Numbered from the stretch's first letter, positions 34,419-42,580 are shown. The stretch is 48,927 bases of DNA from Myxococcota bacterium (GCA_030748735.1 JASMLK010000111.1:1-48927), one strand, 5' to 3'. Numbers and translations are program-made. The notes: generated from the sequence alone by a model not told the origin.

Positions 34419-36461
34419 ATGAACAACATCCAGAGCCCCTCCCTGGTCACCACGCTGCGCCATGTCGAACGGGTGCGTCGCGCTCGGGTTGCGCTCCTCT
34501 TCGTCACGCTCTTCACCGCACTCGCGTGCAGGCAGGCGGTCGAGATCGATCGCTCCGGCCCGACCGCCGACTGGCCCGCCTACGGGGGGAACGCTGCAGG
34601 CGCGCGGTATTCACTGGCGACACAGATCACCAAAGAAAACGTCGGCGCCCTGGAAGTGGCCTGGACCTATCGCACCGGTGACGTCGACTACGGGCTCGAA
34701 AACGGCGGCGAAACCCTGCTCGGGACCGCGTTCCAGAACACGCCGATCGTCGTGGGCGACACGCTCTACATCTGCACTCCGCGCAACCGCGTGATCGCGC
34801 TCGACGCAAATACCGGCGAAGAGCGGTGGAAGTTCGACGCCGAGGTGTCGACCGAGGGCGTGTACATCGTGACATGCCGCGGTGTTTCGTATGCGATCGA
34901 CGACAAGGTGGCTCTGGGCGAGGCCTGTCGCGAGAAGCTCTACATGGGCACCCTCGATGCCCGCATGATCGCCCTCGACACCACGACGGGACGTCTGTGC
35001 GAGGGTTTCGGCGACGGCGGTACGATCGATCTCTCGCGCGGCATCGGCAACCGATACCCCGGTGAATACGGCGTGACGTCTCCCCCCGCGCTGGTCAATG
35101 GCACGTTGGTCACCGGTGCGCTGGTCCTCGACAACATTCGTGTCGATGCGCCCGGTGGTGTGGTGCGCGGTTACGACGCGCACGATGGAAAGCTGCTCTG
35201 GAGTTGGGATCCGCTTCCGCCCGGTCGAAGCTTCGTCGAGACCACCGACGAAACCGGTGAACTCGTTCGCTATCACCGCGGCACCACGAATGCCTGGTCG
35301 GTGTTCTCGGTCGACCCCGAACTCGATCTCGTCTTCGTGCCCACCGGCAACACCGCGCCCGACTACTACGGGGGGACGCGTGACGGACTCGATCACTATT
35401 CGAGTTCGATCGTCGCCCTCGACGCGTCGACGGGCGAAGTGCGATGGCACTTCCAGACCGTGCATCACGACGTGTGGGACTACGACGTTCCCTCGCAGCC
35501 GGTGCTCTTCGACTTTCCGGGTCCCGACGGCCCGATCCCCGCCGTGGCCCAGGCGACCAAGCTCGCACATCTCTATCTGCTCGACCGTCGCACCGGGGAG
35601 CCCCTCTTTCCGGTCGAGGAACGCCCGGTGCCGACGTCCGGTGTGGCGTCCGAAGTGCTGTCCCCCACGCAGCCCCATCCGACGCGCCCACCGCCGCTTC
35701 ATCCCCAGACCCTCACTCCGGAAGACGCCTGGGGGCTCACGCCGATCGATCGCGCGAACTGCACGGACAAGATCGCGGCCCTCGACTCGCAGGGGCCGTA
35801 TACGCCGCCGTCGGAACGCGGCTGGATCCAGTACCCGGGTTACTTCGGTGGGTCCAACTGGGGGAGCCTCGCGGTCGACCCGGTGCGCAAGCTCCTGGTG
35901 ATGAACATGAGCCGGATCGCGGGCGAGCTCTATCTCGTGCCGCGCGACGAGGCGAACAAGAAGATGGCCGAGGCCGAAGCGCGCGGCGAAGATGCGATGA
36001 TCGAGCCGCAAGAAGGAACGCCCTACGCGATGCGCCGTACGTTCCTGCTTTCGGACTTCGGTTTGCCGTGTAGCCCGCCGCCGTGGGGCGTGATGACCGC
36101 GATCGACTACACCGATGGCAGCGTGGCGTGGGAGGTGCCGCTCGGAACCGTGCGCGACCTCGCCCCGGTCCCCATCCCGTGGAAGCTCGGTGTGCCGAAC
36201 CAGGGTGGAACCACCTCGACCGCGAGTGGGCTCTCGTTCGTTGGCGCAACGATGGACAACTATCTGCGCGCCTTCGACACCGACACGGGTGAAGAGCTCT
36301 GGCAGGCGAGGCTACCCGCAGGCGGGCAGGCGACACCGCTGACCTACCGTACCAGCGACGATGCACGCCAGTTCGTCGTGATCGCCGCCGGTGGCCATGC
36401 ACTCATGCAGACGAAGCTCGGCGACTACGTCGTTGCCTTTGCGCTGCCGGATGATTCCTGA
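34419..36461 (+). CDS. PQQ-dependent dehydrogenase (membrane glucose dehydrogenase-like)
   Basis: This 680-residue quinoprotein has the eight-bladed propeller of PQQ alcohol and glucose dehydrogenases, with tryptophan-docking repeats such as 'DANTGEERWKF' and 'DASTGEVRWHFQ'. 'HHDVWDYDVPSQP' and 'AGGQATPLTY' are typical of the membrane glucose dehydrogenase group. Its N-terminus ends in 'LFTALACRQ', a probable lipoprotein signal, so it should be anchored by lipid in the periplasm and lacks the five-helix anchor of Gcd. It oxidises a sugar or polyol and passes electrons to quinone or cytochrome. No pqq biosynthesis genes are in the window. Confidence 0.93.
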   Translation: MNNIQSPSLVTTLRHVERVRRARVALLFVTLFTALACRQAVEIDRSGPTADWPAYGGNAAGARYSLATQITKENVGALEVAWTYRTGDVDYGLENGGETLLGTAFQNTPIVVGDTLYICTPRNRVIALDANTGEERWKFDAEVSTEGVYIVTCRGVSYAIDDKVALGEACREKLYMGTLDARMIALDTTTGRLCEGFGDGGTIDLSRGIGNRYPGEYGVTSPPALVNGTLVTGALVLDNIRVDAPGGVVRGYDAHDGKLLWSWDPLPPGRSFVETTDETGELVRYHRGTTNAWSVFSVDPELDLVFVPTGNTAPDYYGGTRDGLDHYSSSIVALDASTGEVRWHFQTVHHDVWDYDVPSQPVLFDFPGPDGPIPAVAQATKLAHLYLLDRRTGEPLFPVEERPVPTSGVASEVLSPTQPHPTRPPPLHPQTLTPEDAWGLTPIDRANCTDKIAALDSQGPYTPPSERGWIQYPGYFGGSNWGSLAVDPVRKLLVMNMSRIAGELYLVPRDEANKKMAEAEARGEDAMIEPQEGTPYAMRRTFLLSDFGLPCSPPPWGVMTAIDYTDGSVAWEVPLGTVRDLAPVPIPWKLGVPNQGGTTSTASGLSFVGATMDNYLRAFDTDTGEELWQARLPAGGQATPLTYRTSDDARQFVVIAAGGHALMQTKLGDYVVAFALPDDS

Positions 36462-36482
36462 AGCGTCGGCCCCTGCGCCGCG

Positions 36483-37205
36483 CTACTTGCGGCGGAAGTG
36501 CAGGATGTAGTTGTCGTCGAGGCCCTCGATCTCGACCTCTTTGATCAGGGTGAACCCCGCGCGTTCGATTTCGGCGCGGAAGACCTCCTTGCCGGCGCGC
36601 ACGTGTTCGAGCACCCAGTCGGCTGTCTCACCGGGGATCCGTTCGAATTCGACGATCACGAGTTCACCGCGCGGTCGCAGCGCATAGCGAAGGCTTCGCA
36701 GCATTTCTTGCGGGTACTCGAAGTGGTGATAGACGTCGCAGATGAAGGCGAGGTCGATCGAACCTTCGGCGAGGCCGGTACTCTTGTCCGTGCTCTCGCT
36801 CACTTCGATGTTGTCGAGCCCCGCCTTCGTGAAGCGCTCCTTCATGTGCTCCATGAACTTCGGTGAAATCTCGAGAGCCCAGACGAGCCCGTTCGGCCCG
36901 ACCTTCTTCGCGAGCAACTCGCTAAAGAAGCCGGTTCCCGCGCCGACATCGGCGATACGTTCGCGATCGTCGATGCCGAGGGCGTCGACGATTTCCTGTC
37001 GCCTGGCGTAGATCTGGCGAGACTCGCCTTCGAACCTCTCCGTCCATTCGCCGACGTCCATGTCTTCGTCGACGAACCTGTCGTTGATGCCGGGCTTGAC
37101 GCTGCCTAGCTGGGCCGAGGCGGGGAGGGGGAGCGTCGTTGCAACGAGCAGTACGAGGGTCAGAGCGGTAGCGATCGTGCGTAGTTGGAGCTGGATCAGG
37201 TTCAT
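36483..37205 (-). CDS. Class I SAM-dependent methyltransferase with signal peptide
   Basis: This 240-residue protein has the Rossmann methyltransferase motifs: motif I 'VADVG'-like 'IADVGAGTGFFSE' near residue 85, then 'LEIS' and 'FICDVYHHFEYP'. The first 32 residues are a typical signal peptide ('ALTLVLLVATTLPLPASA'), which places the mature enzyme outside the cytoplasm, where SAM is not expected. Possible readings are a moonlighting or non-SAM role, a membrane-held enzyme facing the cytoplasm, or an acquired leader. Similar leader-bearing methyltransferases occur in proteobacteria. It is convergent with the PQQ dehydrogenase and divergent from nudC. Confidence 0.88.
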   Translation of the reverse strand: MNLIQLQLRTIATALTLVLLVATTLPLPASAQLGSVKPGINDRFVDEDMDVGEWTERFEGESRQIYARRQEIVDALGIDDRERIADVGAGTGFFSELLAKKVGPNGLVWALEISPKFMEHMKERFTKAGLDNIEVSESTDKSTGLAEGSIDLAFICDVYHHFEYPQEMLRSLRYALRPRGELVIVEFERIPGETADWVLEHVRAGKEVFRAEIERAGFTLIKEVEIEGLDDNYILHFRRK

Positions 37206-37264
37206 GGCGCAACGCTAGCCGACCAACGCGAGTCGGGCCTCGCTGTCGGCCTGGAGAAGCGGGC

Positions 37265-37270
37265 TAGAAT
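37265..37270 (+). promoter_or_regulatory. -10-like hexamer (TAGAAT) before nudC
   Basis: TAGAAT is seven bases before ATG 37278 and itself overlaps the alternative ATG 37269. The surrounding GCGGGCTAGAATGCGC repeats the pattern seen before the ABC exporter at 20071. A leaderless nudC mRNA starting at 37278 is the simplest reading. Confidence 0.45.
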
Positions 37271-37277
37271 GCGCCGC

Positions 37278-38111
37278 ATGCCTGCACTCTATCCCCTGCC
37301 TTTCGTTCCCGGTTTCCAGGACCCCGACGACCCGGGTTCCGACCCACTCTGCTTTGCGTTTCGCGGGCGCGAGTTGTTGGTGACGCCCGAAGGCCGGCTG
37401 CCATCGGTCGAGCAGATCGATACGCACGGCGTCGAAGCGATTCGCCGCCAATACCTCGGAACCCTCGAAGGCACCCACTGCTATTCCCTCGAACTCGCGC
37501 CGAAGCTCGCGCCTCCCGGCGGTCTCGAGTTTCGCGACCTGCGCATGTTGTTCGGCAAACTCGACGGCAATCATCACGCGGTCGCGGGGCGCGCGGTGCA
37601 GATCGTCGAATGGGATCGCACCCACCAGTTCTGCGGCGCGTGCGGTGAGCAGACGGTGCTGGCCGAACATGAGCGCTCGCGGTCCTGCCCTTCGTGCCAG
37701 TTCCCCATGTATCCGCGCCTTGCCCCGGCGATGATCGTGGCCGTCGAACGTGAAAACGAGATCTTGCTCGGTCGCTCCGCCTACTTTCCACCCGGCATCT
37801 ACAGCATGCTGGCGGGTTTCGTGGAGCCCGGCGAAAGCGCAGAAGAAGCGGTCATCCGCGAAGTGTTCGAAGAAACCAACATCGTCTGTGGCGACGTCGA
37901 GTACTTCGGCAGTCAGCCCTGGCCCTATCCCAACTCGCTGATGCTCGGCTTCAAGGCGCAGTACGCCTCGGGCGACATCGACACCGAAGCCGACGAACTC
38001 GAAGACGCCAAGTGGTGCCCGGCGAACGACATGCCCAACACCTTCCCCGGCAACATCAGCATCTCGCAGTGGCTGCTCCACGACTTCCTGGAGCGCAACC
38101 AGGCGAAGTAG
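37278..38111 (+). CDS. nudC: NADH pyrophosphatase / RNA decapping Nudix enzyme
   Basis: This protein of about 277 residues hydrolyses NAD(H) and can remove NAD caps from RNA. It has the zinc site 'CGACGEQ' and 'CPSC' (about residues 120-140), the Nudix box 'GFVEPGESAEEAVIREVFEE' (about 185-205) and the NudC signature 'SQPWPYPNS' just after it. The usual Gly after the final Glu pair is Asn (EETNI). ATG 37278 is preferred because a -10-like box overlaps ATG 37269, which would add three residues. Confidence 0.95.
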   Translation: MPALYPLPFVPGFQDPDDPGSDPLCFAFRGRELLVTPEGRLPSVEQIDTHGVEAIRRQYLGTLEGTHCYSLELAPKLAPPGGLEFRDLRMLFGKLDGNHHAVAGRAVQIVEWDRTHQFCGACGEQTVLAEHERSRSCPSCQFPMYPRLAPAMIVAVERENEILLGRSAYFPPGIYSMLAGFVEPGESAEEAVIREVFEETNIVCGDVEYFGSQPWPYPNSLMLGFKAQYASGDIDTEADELEDAKWCPANDMPNTFPGNISISQWLLHDFLERNQAK

Positions 38112-38114
38112 GCT

Positions 38115-38201
38115 GCACGCTGGCGCGTGTGCGGCCAACTGGATTCCGGCCGGGCCTCTAGCCCGACGCGGACCGCCAGTTCGAATCTGGTCTCGTGCTC
38201 C
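38115..38201 (+). pseudogene. Degenerate tRNA (possibly tRNA-Arg UCU)
   Basis: The last 30 bases are canonical tRNA: T stem GCCAG/CTGGT around TTCGAAT, then CTCGTGC, T and encoded CCA. Upstream, GGCC-AACTGGATT-CCGGCC resembles a D arm and GGGCCTCTAGCCC an anticodon arm with UCU but with too small a loop. GCACG at 38115 can pair with only five bases of the acceptor, and about nine extra bases follow it. It reads as a decayed tRNA rather than a working one. Confidence 0.45.
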
Positions 38202-38378
38202 ATGTTAGACGAATGCCCTCGGCGCTCGACCACGGCATGAAGATATCCGATCAGACGGTCTACCGGCTCCACGTCCGTTCAGGTCACATTGCCAAAGGCC
38301 ATCGAACGCAGTCCTCGCGGTTTCATTCGGCTTGAAAGTTGTTGTGCAGAAGTCGATACAATTCCCTGAAACACCCAG

Positions 38379-38413
38379 CAAAACGCACTTCTGGGGCGTT
38401 TCTTTGTTTTTTT
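38379..38413 (+). terminator. Rho-independent terminator, possible attenuator
   Basis: AAACGC (38380-38385) pairs with GCGTTT (38395-38400), followed by CTTTG and eight T. A second pairing, CCCAG (38373-38377) with CTGGG (38390-38394), is mutually exclusive with it, giving a terminator/antiterminator arrangement. It lies in a 378-base gap (38112-38489) ahead of the PEP-CTERM gene and well after nudC. Confidence 0.65.
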
Positions 38414-38489
38414 TCGAGTGACGGCGTGTGCGAATTGGATCAAACTGGGCATCTGGCTGCGTTGGCTCCTCTTTGGGAAGGGAGATGCT

Positions 38490-39266
38490 GTGAAACCCCC
38501 GTGTGTTCTATCGATCCTGCGATCCGGCCTGATCGCAGCGTCGTCGAGTCGAAGGATGATCGCGCTTTCGGCGCTTGCATCGGTATTCGCCTTCGGCCCC
38601 CCGACCGCGGGTGCCGCGACGATCACGTACGGGGATGTCGATATGCTCGGCCAAGGGACCTACGGCTCGGACCCGAGGGCGGGGGCCACCCGCGAGGGCC
38701 TGGCTGCGGACGTGGTGACGATGGCCACACTCGATTTCGCGCACACTTATCCCTTTTCTCCCGAAGTCGACGACTACGCCGGGACCGACCAGATCTACGT
38801 CGGCAGTAGCCAGACGGGATTCAACGACGGGTACTCCGGGTCCTCCGAAAGGATCGCGGGTCCCCATGTCATCAGTCTCGACTATTCCTCGATCGTCCCT
38901 CTCGGACACGAGATCGATACCCTGACCCTGGGCATTGCCGCGGACGATTTTCAGTATCCCAGTTTCGGAAATCCGTTTACTGCCCTGCTCAACGGTCTCG
39001 CGGCCTCGGCTCTGACCACACAGCTCAACAGCTTGCTCCAGACAGGACCGTACGTGCAGTTTTTTACGATTGGCATTGATCCCACGATCTTGACCGTGGA
39101 CCACACTCTCGTTCTGTCCATTGATCAAGGTGGCATCGGGGGCGACGGTTGGGCGGTCGACTTCCTCGAGGTCGGAGTCACCAGCAGCCTCGTCCCAGAA
39201 CCCCCCACGGCACTGCTACTCGGGTTTGGCCTGGCTGGGCTCGGAATCAAGCGACGCAGCCGCTGA
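38490..39266 (+). CDS. PEP-CTERM sorting domain protein
   Basis: This 258-residue exported protein has a signal peptide ('MIALSALASVFAFGPPTAGA') and a C-terminal PEP-CTERM signal: 'VPEPPTALLLGFGLAGLG' followed by 'IKRRSR'. Such proteins are cut and anchored by an exosortase and are usually part of the extracellular matrix. The central region is Gly, Ser, Thr and Asp-rich without known domain. GTG 38490 follows AAGGGAG at good spacing; a longer frame to 38418 has no such site. No exosortase is in the window. Base composition around it is less GC-rich than in the neighbours, as for transferred DNA. Confidence 0.9.
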   Translation: MKPPCVLSILRSGLIAASSSRRMIALSALASVFAFGPPTAGAATITYGDVDMLGQGTYGSDPRAGATREGLAADVVTMATLDFAHTYPFSPEVDDYAGTDQIYVGSSQTGFNDGYSGSSERIAGPHVISLDYSSIVPLGHEIDTLTLGIAADDFQYPSFGNPFTALLNGLAASALTTQLNSLLQTGPYVQFFTIGIDPTILTVDHTLVLSIDQGGIGGDGWAVDFLEVGVTSSLVPEPPTALLLGFGLAGLGIKRRSR

Positions 39267-39329
39267 CACGCGGCCCGGGACGTGACGGAGCACCTCGAGA
39301 AGATCACGAAGCTCCGACCGGGGTCTCCT

Positions 39330-39510
39330 TGAAGACCCGCTCGATCTCTTCGCACAGCTCGCCATCGCGAACTTCGCGTTCGCTGCGACGCGAGGGATCG
39401 CGCTCCTTCGCCTTCGCCGTGTAGTAGGTGGACGGAGCGATCGGCAACACTCTGCAGACCGGCTCGACCCCGTACACCTCACGGTTCTCGTCGATGAAGG
39501 CCACCATCAC
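39330..39510 (-). pseudogene. IS3 transposase orfB, 5' fragment
   Basis: The fragment starts 'MMVAFIDENREVYGVEPVCR' and runs through 'PIAPSTYYTAKAKERDPSRR' to 'EEIERVFKE', the standard N-terminus of IS3-type OrfB. It loses similarity after about 60 residues; the integrase core with its DDE residues is absent. Its ATG overlaps the orfA stop (ATGA), where frameshifting normally produces the fused transposase. Confidence 0.8.
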
Positions 39511-39812
39511 CTGGGTCGGCGGTCGAGTTCCGCCTGGGCGAAGAACGCAGACGCCTTGCGCAGGATCTCGTTCGCTCGCTTGAGCTCGCGGTTCTCCCGC
39601 TCGAGTTCCTTGATGTGAGAGTGCTCCTCGCTCGTCACGCCGCCACGTCGACCGGAGTTGATCTCCTCCTGCCGAACCCGGTTGCGAAGCGCTTCAGCCG
39701 AACAGCCGACCTTCCCGGCCACCGATCGAATCGTTTCCCACTGCGAGCTGTGCTGACCGGCATGGTCGAGGACCATCCGACCCCCCCGCTCCTTCACTTC
39801 CGGGAAAGTTGA
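39330..39812 (-). mobile_element. IS3-family insertion sequence remnant
   Basis: This fragment holds an almost full orfA and the first 60 residues of orfB. Both outer ends are missing: the 5' side is joined to an outer-membrane protein gene near 39812 and the orfB side breaks off near 39330, just downstream of the PEP-CTERM gene. No terminal inverted repeats or target duplication could be found. Confidence 0.8.
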
Positions 39813-39824
39813 TGCCGAAGGCAT
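39507..39824 (-). pseudogene. IS3 transposase orfA, chimeric N-terminus
   Basis: The 105-residue frame has the IS3 OrfA helix-turn-helix ('SVAGKVGCSAEALRNRVRQ', about residues 34-52) and leucine-zipper-like end 'ELERENRELKRANEILRKAS' with 'FFAQAELDRR'. Its first six codons come from the adjoining outer-membrane protein gene read in another frame, so the present ATG is not the original start. It is inactive without a full orfB. Confidence 0.78.
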
Positions 39825-40026
39825 CGTCGATGCTCTTCACATCGAGATATCCTCCGGATTCGAGCTCATCGACGTTACGGAACTGCTCGAATCCGATCGC
39901 GAAGGCGGCTTCCACATAGGCTCCCCTGACAGGGGGCTCCTCAGCCGAGGCGACTCCCGCAAGCGACATCAGGTGGGTCGCGAGAACGAGGAGTGCGATT
40001 CGCAACGACTTCGTACCCAGCATCAT
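39808..40026 (-). pseudogene. Outer-membrane beta-barrel protein, 5' fragment cut by IS3
   Basis: A signal peptide ('IALLVLATHLMSLAGVASA') is followed by 'PVRGAYVEAAFAIGFEQF' and 'DVKSIDDAFGINF', the usual first strands of a small OmpA/opacity-type barrel. After about 72 residues the frame enters the IS3 remnant and similarity ends, so the remaining barrel is lost. The true end of similarity is near 39810. Confidence 0.75.
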
Positions 40027-40051
40027 CGTCCTCGCCGCGGAGCCTTGGAGT

Positions 40052-41026
40052 TCATACGGTGAGCACGATCTTGCCGAACGTCTTCCGCGAGGCGAGGGCG
40101 TCGAGGGCTTCTGCGGCCTGTTCCAGGGGGAACTGCTTCCAGATCACCGGGCGCAAGCGACCGTCGGCATGGAGCTGCATGAGATTGCGGAAGCAACCGG
40201 CGAGTTCTGCTGGCGCGTTCTGGACCATCGGCCCGAAGTGCACACCCACCAGTGAGATGTGCTTGAGCATGATGCGATTGGTCTTCACGCTCGGGATCTC
40301 ACCGCCCGAAAAGCCCACGATCACGATGCGTCCGCCCCAGGCGATGCAGCGCGTGCAGCCGTCGAAGATGTCGCCGCCGACGTTTTCGATCACGACGTCG
40401 GCACCACGGCCGTCGGTTTCTTCTTCGACGCGCGCGACCCAGTCTTCTTCGCGGTAGTCGAGGGCGACGTCGGCGCCGGCTTCGCGCACGATGTCGAGCT
40501 TTTCTGCGCCGCCGGCGAGGGCGATCACGCGAGCCCCGAGCGCCTTCGCGATCTGGATGGCTGCGAGCCCCACGCCGCCAGCGGCCGCGGTGATGAGGAC
40601 CGTTTCGCCTTCGCGCAGCATGCCGCGCGACACGAGGGAGACGTAGCTCGTGCCGTAGACGATCGGCATCGCGGCGGCTTCCTCGAAGGGCACCTCGTCG
40701 GGGATCGGAAACGTGCCCGCCGGGCGGGCGAGGGCGCGTTCGGCGAAGCCGCCGAATTCCACGTACGCCATGACGCGGTCCCCGACCGCGAAGCCCTCGA
40801 CACCTTCACCGACTTCCGCGACGAGCCCCGCGACCTCGCCGCCGGGCGAGAAGGGGAAGTCGGGCTTTACCTGATAGCGCCCCTTGACGATCAGGGTGTC
40901 GAACCAGTTGCACCCGATGGCCTTCACGTCGATCACGAGTTTCCCGGGTTCGACCTTCGGGGCGGAGACTTCGGAGACCGAAAGATCGCTATGGCTCATC
41001 CATTCGTTGACGACGACGGCTTTCAT
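40052..41026 (-). CDS. Zinc-independent MDR quinone oxidoreductase / alcohol dehydrogenase-like
   Basis: This 324-residue medium-chain reductase is of the NADPH:quinone oxidoreductase type. It has the GroES-like N-terminal domain ('CNWFDTLIVKGRYQ', 'PGGEVAGLVAEVGEGV'), the nucleotide site 'ITAAAGGVGLAAIQIAK' (about residues 150-166) and 'GFSGGEIP' near 255. The catalytic-zinc ligands are missing, as expected in this group. In acyl-CoA-degrading bacteria such enzymes reduce enones or quinones. The start at 41026 has 'MKAVVVNEW', the common opening. It is divergent from the IMPase-family gene. Confidence 0.94.
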   Translation of the reverse strand: MKAVVVNEWMSHSDLSVSEVSAPKVEPGKLVIDVKAIGCNWFDTLIVKGRYQVKPDFPFSPGGEVAGLVAEVGEGVEGFAVGDRVMAYVEFGGFAERALARPAGTFPIPDEVPFEEAAAMPIVYGTSYVSLVSRGMLREGETVLITAAAGGVGLAAIQIAKALGARVIALAGGAEKLDIVREAGADVALDYREEDWVARVEEETDGRGADVVIENVGGDIFDGCTRCIAWGGRIVIVGFSGGEIPSVKTNRIMLKHISLVGVHFGPMVQNAPAELAGCFRNLMQLHADGRLRPVIWKQFPLEQAAEALDALASRKTFGKIVLTV

Positions 41027-41129
41027 TGTGGGCTCGCTGTGCGGGAGGCTCGGGTTCGCGGGTTCGAAGCGAAGCAGCGTATCATTCCCGCCATGGGGGA
41101 GCATCGACGGTGGCACGGCGGAAGTCCAG

Positions 41130-42188
41130 ATGAGCGCTAGTCAGCAACACGGTATGGGAACGATCGACCCGGAGACCCGCGAACGGCTGCGCGTGCTCTT
41201 GTGCGAGATGCAGGCTGCGATTCAGCGCGACGTCATCACGGCACGCGACCAGAGTACGTTCGAAGACCGCTCCCGCATCGAAGCGGTGACCGAAGCCGAC
41301 ACCGTCTATCAGATCGATCGCGTGAGCGAAGAAGCGATCGTGGCGTGGTTCGAGGCCCATTGGCCGGCAGACCTTCCGGTGCGGGTGGTGATGGAAGGGG
41401 TGACGGACGAAGCGCGGCTCGTGTTTCCGCCGGACACGTCACCGGACGCCGCCCTCTACACCTGCATCATCGACCCGATCGACGGTACGCGGGGCCTCAT
41501 GTACGACAAGCGATCCGCCTGGATCCTCGCAGGTGTGGCCCCCTCGCGCGGAGGCGTTCCCACGCTCGAAGACATCGAAGTCGCGGCCATGACGGAACTC
41601 CCCGTCGAGAAACAACGGCGGGCCGATCGGTTGAGTGCGGTCCAGGGGTGCGGCCCGGAAGGCGTACATGTGGAACGCGTCGACCTCGACACCGGCAGTC
41701 GCGCTTCCTTTACACCGCGACCTTCCAGGGCCGGTGATCTCCACCACGGTCACGTGGGCTTCTCTCGCTTCTTCACGGCGGGCAAGTCGCTGCTCGCCGA
41801 GATCGAAGAAGCCCTGCACACGCGTCTGTACGGAAGCGATCGCCTGGCGGAACTCGCGATCTTCGAAGACCAGTACATCTGTAGCGGCGGTCAGCTCTAC
41901 GAACTCTGCATGGGACGCGACCGCATGATCGTCGACCTTCGCCCGCTCGCCCATCGCGCGCTCGATCTTGCCGGCGCGATGGACTGCCATCCCTACGACC
42001 TATGCACGATGCTCATCTTACGCGAACTCGGCGGCGTGGTGACGAGCCCGACGGGAAGTCCCCTGGACATCCCCCTCGATACGACGTCTTCTGTGGCCTG
42101 GGTAGGCTATGCAAACCCCGAACTGGCGGCCCACGTCGCCCCGATGCTCGGCGAAGTCCTCGACGAATACCTGCCTGCCACCCGCTAG
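41130..42188 (+). CDS. Inositol monophosphatase-family protein
   Basis: This 352-residue protein belongs to the lithium-sensitive sugar-phosphatase family. The metal site 'DPIDGTRG' (about residue 113) is intact, and 'VMEGVTDE' supplies a Glu where the family has GEE. The third motif is 'HPYDLCTMLILRELGG', keeping the Asp but with CT for AA. It is longer than the usual 260-280 residues, with an insertion between the two parts. It may hydrolyse an inositol or sugar phosphate, which would be compatible with an inositol-type lipid head group. ATG 41130 follows GGAAG. Confidence 0.88.
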   Translation: MSASQQHGMGTIDPETRERLRVLLCEMQAAIQRDVITARDQSTFEDRSRIEAVTEADTVYQIDRVSEEAIVAWFEAHWPADLPVRVVMEGVTDEARLVFPPDTSPDAALYTCIIDPIDGTRGLMYDKRSAWILAGVAPSRGGVPTLEDIEVAAMTELPVEKQRRADRLSAVQGCGPEGVHVERVDLDTGSRASFTPRPSRAGDLHHGHVGFSRFFTAGKSLLAEIEEALHTRLYGSDRLAELAIFEDQYICSGGQLYELCMGRDRMIVDLRPLAHRALDLAGAMDCHPYDLCTMLILRELGGVVTSPTGSPLDIPLDTTSSVAWVGYANPELAAHVAPMLGEVLDEYLPATR

Positions 42189-42457
42189 TCGGTGAAGTTG
42201 TGCAGGATCCGCGGCATCGGGGTCTTGCCGCTCGGCATGTTCTTTTCGTAGCGGCGGGCGCTGCGTGCGCGCGAGCCCGGCGTTTCGGCCGGGCCCAGTG
42301 CCGCCCAGGCGAACGCGGCCAACCAGCCGATGATCGTCCAGCCAAAGAGCACGTTTACGACGAAGATCGGAACCGCTGCGTCGTGAGCGCGCGCCGCCGC
42401 AATGCAGAACGGCACGATGTACATGACGATGAAGGTGAGCGGAATCAGTTCGGCCAT
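42185..42457 (-). CDS. Superinfection-immunity-like small membrane protein (PF14373-type)
   Basis: This 90-residue protein has two membrane helices with 'MYIVPFCIAAARAHD' and 'IFVVNVLFGWTIIGWL', the core of the phage superinfection-immunity (Imm) family. Chromosomal copies are common and their role is not known; phage exclusion is shown only for phage-borne members. The 3' end overlaps the IMPase-family gene tail to tail by four bases. Confidence 0.85.
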   Translation of the reverse strand: MAELIPLTFIVMYIVPFCIAAARAHDAAVPIFVVNVLFGWTIIGWLAAFAWAALGPAETPGSRARSARRYEKNMPSGKTPMPRILHNFTD

Positions 42458-42580
42458 CGTGGTTTCCCGGCGCTGGAAAGCAGCTCGACCGGTAGTGGCC
42501 GACCCGCTGACGATCGGATCTCGGTACTTCGTCTCAACGCAGCCGATCGTTGCGGACGGCGCGCGGAAACCGACGTCGTT

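Noticed and set aside
38115..38201. Working tRNA or selenocysteine tRNA
   Set aside because: The T arm and 3' end are canonical, but the acceptor pairs poorly, the anticodon loop is too short and there are extra bases in the 5' half.
41092..41139. 15-codon upstream frame before the IMPase-family gene
   Set aside because: It overlaps the gene start and follows a TATCAT box, but the translated peptide is arbitrary and without support as a regulatory uORF.
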